DNA from: an uncultured Ruminococcus sp.
GTDB lineage: Bacteria; Bacillota; Clostridia; Oscillospirales; Ruminococcaceae
NCBI GenBank assembly: GCA_946186215.1
Contig: CAMHMM010000066.1
Location: 1 to 8,736, forward strand
Length of the DNA stretch: 8,736 nucleotides
Direction of reading: 5' to 3'
Made by a program: the position numbers and the translations under genes. Below the pieces are notes generated by a model. The model saw nothing but the letters and a program-made list of their open reading frames with translations. It was not told the origin of the DNA and made no database searches. This document shows positions 6,082 through 8,736 of this stretch, piece after piece (the first letter of the stretch is position 1; every line of letters begins with the position of its first letter).

Positions 6082-7230
6082 ATGGCAAGTTTATCATTAA
6101 GATCGATCTACAAGAAGTACCCCGGCGGCGTAGTAGCCGTATCAGATGTCAACTTAGAGATCAAGGACAAGGAATTCATCATCCTCGTCGGCCCCTCCGG
6201 CTGCGGTAAATCTACTACTCTTCGTATGATCGCCGGTCTTGAGGAGATCTCAGAAGGTGAGCTTTACATAGGTGAGCGTCTTGTAAACGATGTTGCACCC
6301 AAGGACAGAGATATTGCGATGGTTTTCCAGAACTACGCTCTTTATCCTCATATGACTGTATTTGAGAACATGGCATTCGGTCTGAAGCTGAGAAAGGTTC
6401 CCAAGGACGAGATCGCAAGAAAGGTTGAGGAAGCTGCAAGAATCCTTGACATCTCCCACCTCCTTTCCAGAAAGCCCAAGGCTCTTTCCGGTGGTCAGAG
6501 ACAGCGTGTTGCTCTCGGCCGTGCTATCGTTCGTGAGCCCCAGGTATTCCTCCTTGACGAGCCCCTTTCAAACCTCGACGCTAAGCTGCGTGCACAGATG
6601 AGAACCGAGATCTCCAAGCTCCATCAGAAGCTCGGTACTACATTCATCTATGTAACACATGACCAGACAGAGGCTATGACCATGGGTGACCGTATCGTTG
6701 TTATGAAGGACGGTTTCGTTCAGCAGGTTGATACTCCCCAGAACCTCTACACCAGCCCTGTTAACCAGTTCGTTGCAGGATTCATGGGCTCTCCCCAGAT
6801 GAACTTCATCGATTCCTACCTCAGAAAGATCGACGGCAAGTATGTTGTTGAGTTCGGCTCTGAGGATACAAAAACCACAAGAGGCGTTAAGTACCATGTA
6901 GAGATCCCCGAGGCTAAGCTCGCAGGCAATGAGCTGGCTCTCAGCGAGCTCGTTGACAAGGAGATCGTTATGGGTATCCGTCCCGAGGATATCCACGATG
7001 AGCAGATGTTCCTCTCCACAGCTACAACAGGTATCGTTGAGGCTGATGTCGAGATCACAGAAATGATGGGTGCCGAGACTTATCTGTACCTCTCATGTGA
7101 AGGTATTCCTCTTACTGCAAGAGTTGATCCCAGATCTACCGCTCGTCCTCAGGATAAGATCAGCGTAGCTCTCGATGCTAACAAGATCCATATCTTCGAC
7201 AAGGAAACAGAGAAGACTGTTGTCAACTGA
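6082..7230 (+). CDS. msmX: ABC transporter ATP-binding protein, MsmX/UgpC/MalK type (carbohydrate import)
   Basis: This 382-residue cytoplasmic ATPase powers CUT1-type sugar importers. It is complete: Walker A GPSGCGKST at 37-45, Q-loop glutamine at 83 (VFQNYALYPHM), signature LSGGQ at 135-139, Walker B VFLLDEP at 155-161, D-loop SNLDAKL and switch histidine H193 in YVTHDQTEAM. The segment from about 235 to the end is the MalK-type OB/TOBE regulatory domain, with MGSPQMNF and MGIRPED as landmarks. Length matches the family. No permease or solute-binding gene is adjacent, as expected for MsmX-type ATPases that serve several sugar importers. Codons lean to T-ending forms (GTT, CGT, GGT, CTT), unlike the GC-rich minus-strand genes, which suggests high expression. 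GGGAGGT nine bases upstream supports the start. The exact sugar cannot be read from sequence, so the symbol is a subfamily label. Confidence 0.95.
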   Translation: MASLSLRSIYKKYPGGVVAVSDVNLEIKDKEFIILVGPSGCGKSTTLRMIAGLEEISEGELYIGERLVNDVAPKDRDIAMVFQNYALYPHMTVFENMAFGLKLRKVPKDEIARKVEEAARILDISHLLSRKPKALSGGQRQRVALGRAIVREPQVFLLDEPLSNLDAKLRAQMRTEISKLHQKLGTTFIYVTHDQTEAMTMGDRIVVMKDGFVQQVDTPQNLYTSPVNQFVAGFMGSPQMNFIDSYLRKIDGKYVVEFGSEDTKTTRGVKYHVEIPEAKLAGNELALSELVDKEIVMGIRPEDIHDEQMFLSTATTGIVEADVEITEMMGAETYLYLSCEGIPLTARVDPRSTARPQDKISVALDANKIHIFDKETEKTVVN

Positions 7231-7247
7231 TAATATGTGAACTTACC

Positions 7248-7278
7248 GCGCCGCAGAAACATCTGCGGCGCTTTTATT
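7248..7278 (+). terminator. intrinsic terminator of the ABC ATPase gene
   Basis: A perfect 10-bp stem, GCGCCGCAGA (7248-7257) with TCTGCGGCGC (7262-7271), closes an AACA loop and is followed by TTTTATT. It begins 17 bases after the stop codon. Confidence 0.93.
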
Positions 7279-7280
7279 GT

Positions 7281-7310
7281 CAGCGGCGAAACGCCGCTGT
7301 TTCCCGCACT
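7281..7310 (+). repeat. left copy of 30-base inverted repeat bounding the island
   Basis: This copy contains the perfect hairpin CAGCGGCG/CGCCGCTG (7281-7288/7292-7299, loop AAA), then TTTCCCGCACT. It matches the reverse complement of 8191-8220 at 26 of 30 positions. It begins three bases after the T run of the preceding terminator. The hairpin followed by TTT could add to termination. Confidence 0.7.
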
Positions 7311-7345
7311 TTTATTTGGACGGTAACTCTCATTTGCAGCCCGGA
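7303..7345 (+). repeat. 43-base direct repeat, copy 1
   Basis: This copy is identical to 7427-7469 except for one base (T at 7313, C at 7437). It starts CCCGCACTTT and ends CAGCCCGGA. The 81 bases between the copies rule out simple slippage of a tandem unit. Confidence 0.85.
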
Positions 7346-7393
7346 ACTTTAAATCGCATAGGCGAAACTCTTATATTGTGCGAAAAACCTCCG

Positions 7394-7413
7394 CCGCCTC
7401 ACTGCGGTCGGCA
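7394..7413 (+). repeat. 20-base dispersed repeat, copy 1
   Basis: CCGCCTCACTGCGGTCGGCA here matches the reverse complement of 8117-8136 with a single difference. It leads into a local hairpin GTCGGC/GCCGAC with an AAG loop. Confidence 0.7.
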
Positions 7414-7426
7414 AGGCCGACGGCTG

Positions 7427-7469
7427 CCCGCACTTTCATTTGGACGGTAACTCTCATTTGCAGCCCGGA
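7427..7469 (+). repeat. 43-base direct repeat, copy 2
   Basis: Second copy of the repeat at 7303-7345, with one mismatch. A related shorter core, CCCGTACTCTCATTTG, occurs at 8006-8021 (plus strand). It occurs again with one change at 8183-8198 (minus strand). Confidence 0.85.
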
Positions 7470-7743
7470 GCTCTCATTTTCACATAAAACAAGTTAGAAA
7501 ACAGGCAAAGTCGGTTTTTCACCGCCGAACAAACTGACCGGAGAGGTTGACAAACCTGAGAGCAGGTGACTGACAGAATGACAGGGCAAGACAAACGAAA
7601 CAGAAAGCAGTCATACATCGGCGCTTGTCCGCACAAAACTAATCTGAGCAAATGTAGAATTTAATGTGCTGATACACCTGGGTGGGTTATAAACGGTGTC
7701 CAAACGGGAAGCAAAATAACAAGAGAGTGGGGAAAAGGGGATA

Positions 7744-7831
7744 CAAAGGGGAGAAACGAAGAGGGACGGCACACAAATATAGCCGCTATTACAGACTGGC
7801 ACTCCGTCCCTCTGGTGTTTCATCCCCTTTG
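7744..7831. repeat. long imperfect palindrome (about 26-bp stem, 34-base loop)
   Basis: Left arm 7744-7769 and right arm 7804-7831 pair almost throughout: CAAAGGGG with CCCCTTTG at the outside, GAAAC with GTTTC in the middle, AGAGGGACGG with CCGTCCCTCT at the inside. There are only short mismatched or bulged stretches. The loop holds a small ATAG/CTAT hairpin. It has the form of a foldback or MITE-like element. No T run follows, so it is not a normal terminator. Confidence 0.7.
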
Positions 7832-7928
7832 ACCTGCAACAAACGAGTCGTTTCAGCCAACAGGCTACCGTTAAGCGAAGCAAATTATGTTGATAATAAA
7901 GCGCTTTCAGCTTATTTGAGCCGTACCC

Positions 7929-8143
7929 AACCCCACCACCACCGCCTTAGGGCGGCGGTCCCCCTCCCTTTTCAAGGGAGACAAGGCAGGCAGAGCCTGC
8001 ACTCTCCCGTACTCTCATTTGTTATGGAACGAGCTTTAGTAGCTCGAAACTTTAATTAAAATGCTGTTTTAAGCGTGACCACGCTAATAAGGGCTTGCCT
8101 CCCCTGAAAGGGGAGGTGCCGAGCGCAGTGAGGCGGTGGGGTT
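7929..8143. repeat. MITE-like unit with inverted palindromic ends
   Basis: The ends are inverted copies: AACCCCACC at 7929-7937 and GGTGGGGTT at 8135-8143. Each end carries a C/T-rich hairpin: CTCCCTT/AAGGGAG (7964-7970/7974-7980) at the left and CCTCCCC/GGGGAGG (8098-8104/8110-8116) at the right. The left end has an extra CCGCC/GGCGG hairpin (7942-7946/7951-7955). About 215 bases, no coding capacity, no clear target-site duplication. It looks like a small dispersed GC-rich repeat of the kind common in Oscillospiraceae, from memory. Confidence 0.6.
8117..8136 (-). repeat. 20-base dispersed repeat, copy 2
   Basis: Reverse-complement partner of 7394-7413 (19 of 20 bases). It forms part of the right end of the MITE-like unit. 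The adjoining GGTGGGGTTATAAAC (8135-8149) is echoed at 7681-7694 with one base missing, a probable remnant of another copy. Confidence 0.65.
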
Positions 8144-8190
8144 ATAAACTAAAGCTCCGAGCCACTGATAAGCGTTTCCCCACAAAAGAG

Positions 8191-8220
8191 AGTACGGGTA
8201 ACAGCGGCGTTTCGCCGCCA
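8191..8220 (-). repeat. right copy of 30-base inverted repeat bounding the island
   Basis: Reverse complement of 7281-7310 at 26 of 30 positions. It retains the GCGGCG/CGCCGC hairpin (8204-8209/8213-8218) and the CCCGTACT tail pointing into the island. Confidence 0.7.
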
Positions 8221-8249
8221 GGTAACAATTAATTACAAAACAACCGTAT

Positions 8250-8268
8250 AGGTAACAGCTTTTTACCT
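8250..8268. repeat. small hairpin after GGTAACA repeats
   Basis: AGGTAA (8250-8255) pairs with TTACCT (8263-8268) around a 7-base loop. The word GGTAACA occurs three times nearby, at about 8197, 8221 and 8251. Function unknown; it lies upstream of the lipoprotein promoter and could be an operator. Confidence 0.35.
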
Positions 8269-8320
8269 GTAAACCTTATCAAAACCGATATTTTGTAATG
8301 TTTTTTGTAAGCTTGTACTG

Positions 8321-8349
8321 TTGCATTTTCTTTTGAGATATGGTATAAT
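8321..8349 (+). promoter_or_regulatory. promoter of the lipoprotein gene
   Basis: A consensus TATAAT at 8344-8349 is preceded by TGG, an extended -10. TTGCAT lies 17 bases upstream at 8321-8326 and is a weak -35. Transcription should begin near 8356, leaving a leader of about 45 bases before the ATG. Confidence 0.7.
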
Positions 8350-8400
8350 AAGATGTGATTATTCTTTCAGTATATACATATTCAGATACAAGGTGATAAT

Positions 8401-8736
8401 ATGAATTACAAGAAGATACTTGCAGCGCTTTTTGCGGTCGTCCTGGTGGGCTGCTCCTCGAAAAACAACGCAAACAATAACAATAATGTAAACGAGACTC
8501 CCGACCAGAGCGTTACCGTCTCCGTCGGCACAGAACAGCCTCTTGAAACGGAAGCTACCGCAAAGGAGATCTGGACTACCGATACAGGTGATTCCACACT
8601 TCCCGAGCAGACCGACACCGCAGCGGTAAGCACCGTTGATACCGAGCCCCAGCCCTCACCCATTTCGGGTATAGAGCTTTCCTACTACGATGTGGAGCTC
8701 GAGGTGGGCGACGAATTCATGCCGCTTGTTACCATG
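8401..8736 (+). CDS. lipoprotein with probable bacterial Ig-like (Big_2-type) domain, N-terminal part (cut by window edge)
   Basis: The frame is open from 8401 through the window end, 112 residues so far. The N-terminus is a lipoprotein signal: MNYKK, a hydrophobic core, then lipobox LVGC with the lipidated cysteine at 18. The mature protein should therefore be anchored outside the membrane. An Asn-rich stretch (22-32) and a Thr/Glu/Pro-rich linker to about 88 follow, a typical flexible spacer across the wall. The last readable part, ISGIELSYYDVELEVGDEF, resembles the first strands of a Big_2-type Ig fold (G-I-x-L ... L-x-V-G-x-x). The start has AAGGTG five bases upstream and its own promoter. 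What follows the Ig-like module is outside the window, so function is unknown; substrate binding or surface adhesion is possible. Confidence 0.85.
   Translation, partial: MNYKKILAALFAVVLVGCSSKNNANNNNNVNETPDQSVTVSVGTEQPLETEATAKEIWTTDTGDSTLPEQTDTAAVSTVDTEPQPSPISGIELSYYDVELEVGDEFMPLVTM

Larger units (their letters stand above)
7281..8220. other. repeat-rich gene-free island
   Basis: I find no credible gene here. Open frames on both strands give basic or Cys-rich products without recognisable domains, and several are made of repeat sequence. The stretch is instead packed with palindromes and repeat copies, listed separately, and is bounded by 30-base inverted repeats. Further small perfect hairpins are AGGTT/AACCT near 7546, GCAGGC/GCCTGC (7986-7991/7995-8000), CGAGCT/AGCTCG near 8030-8046 and GCGT/ACGC near 8073-8084. 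It resembles a nest of decayed non-autonomous elements. Confidence 0.6.

Noticed and set aside
5641..6100. Open frames on both strands between the divergent genes (minus 5641-6078, plus 5789-6100)
   Set aside because: Products lack domains, are basic or Ser-rich and cross promoter and hairpin sequences. No convincing ribosome binding site was seen.
7303..8021. CRISPR-like array from repeated CCCG(C/T)ACT cores
   Set aside because: Copies are few, irregularly spaced, in both orientations and diverged, and no cas genes are present.
7454..8059. Open frames in the repeat island (minus 7454-7651, minus 7611-7883, plus 7682-8059)
   Set aside because: Cys-rich or basic products without domains, partly translated from palindromic repeats.

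Overview
The window looks like chromosomal DNA from a gut or rumen Firmicute of the Oscillospiraceae, most plausibly Ruminococcus or a close relative. This is inferred from a GH9-type (cellulase family) protein, an orphan MsmX/UgpC-type sugar-transporter ATPase, a Gram-positive lipoprotein with an Ig-like module, purine-rich ribosome binding sites and small GC-rich palindromic repeats. No rRNA, tRNA, CRISPR array, transposase or phage gene was seen.

Left two thirds (1-5414), all on the minus strand. Reading in the direction of transcription: a Na+/phosphate cotransporter with a C-terminal PhoU-like domain (5414-3642); a GH9-fold protein without a signal peptide and with both usual catalytic aspartates replaced (3486-1810); a membrane-bound GGDEF diguanylate cyclase only 13 bases downstream (1796-756); a strong hairpin with a U-rich tail (746-707); and mnmE, the tRNA-modification GTPase (691 to the edge, cut just before its G-domain P-loop). 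The GH9-like and GGDEF genes look like a transcriptional pair. The hairpin lies only about 20 bases before mnmE.

Divergent intergenic region (5415-6081). It holds an extended -10 and a hairpin-rich leader for the transporter, and an unusually structured 160-base block (5602-5761) with a perfect -10 box beside it. The block contains an 11-bp hairpin followed by a T run on the minus strand. On the other side is a promoter with a roughly 240-base leader for the ABC ATPase. The block could be a small RNA, an attenuator or a MITE-like element.

Right third (6082-8736), plus strand. An msmX/ugpC-like ABC ATPase (6082-7230) with a codon style unlike its neighbours ends at a textbook terminator. A roughly 0.95-kb gene-free island (7281-8220) follows. 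It is bracketed by 30-base inverted repeats and filled with palindromes and dispersed repeat copies. After a strong extended -10 promoter comes the start of a lipoprotein gene (8401 to the edge) with an Asn-rich and Thr/Glu-rich linker leading into a probable Big_2-like domain.

Together the genes cover tRNA modification, c-di-GMP signalling, phosphate transport and sugar import. The least ordinary items are the apparent GH9 pseudoenzyme next to a diguanylate cyclase, the structured 5602-5761 block and the repeat island.
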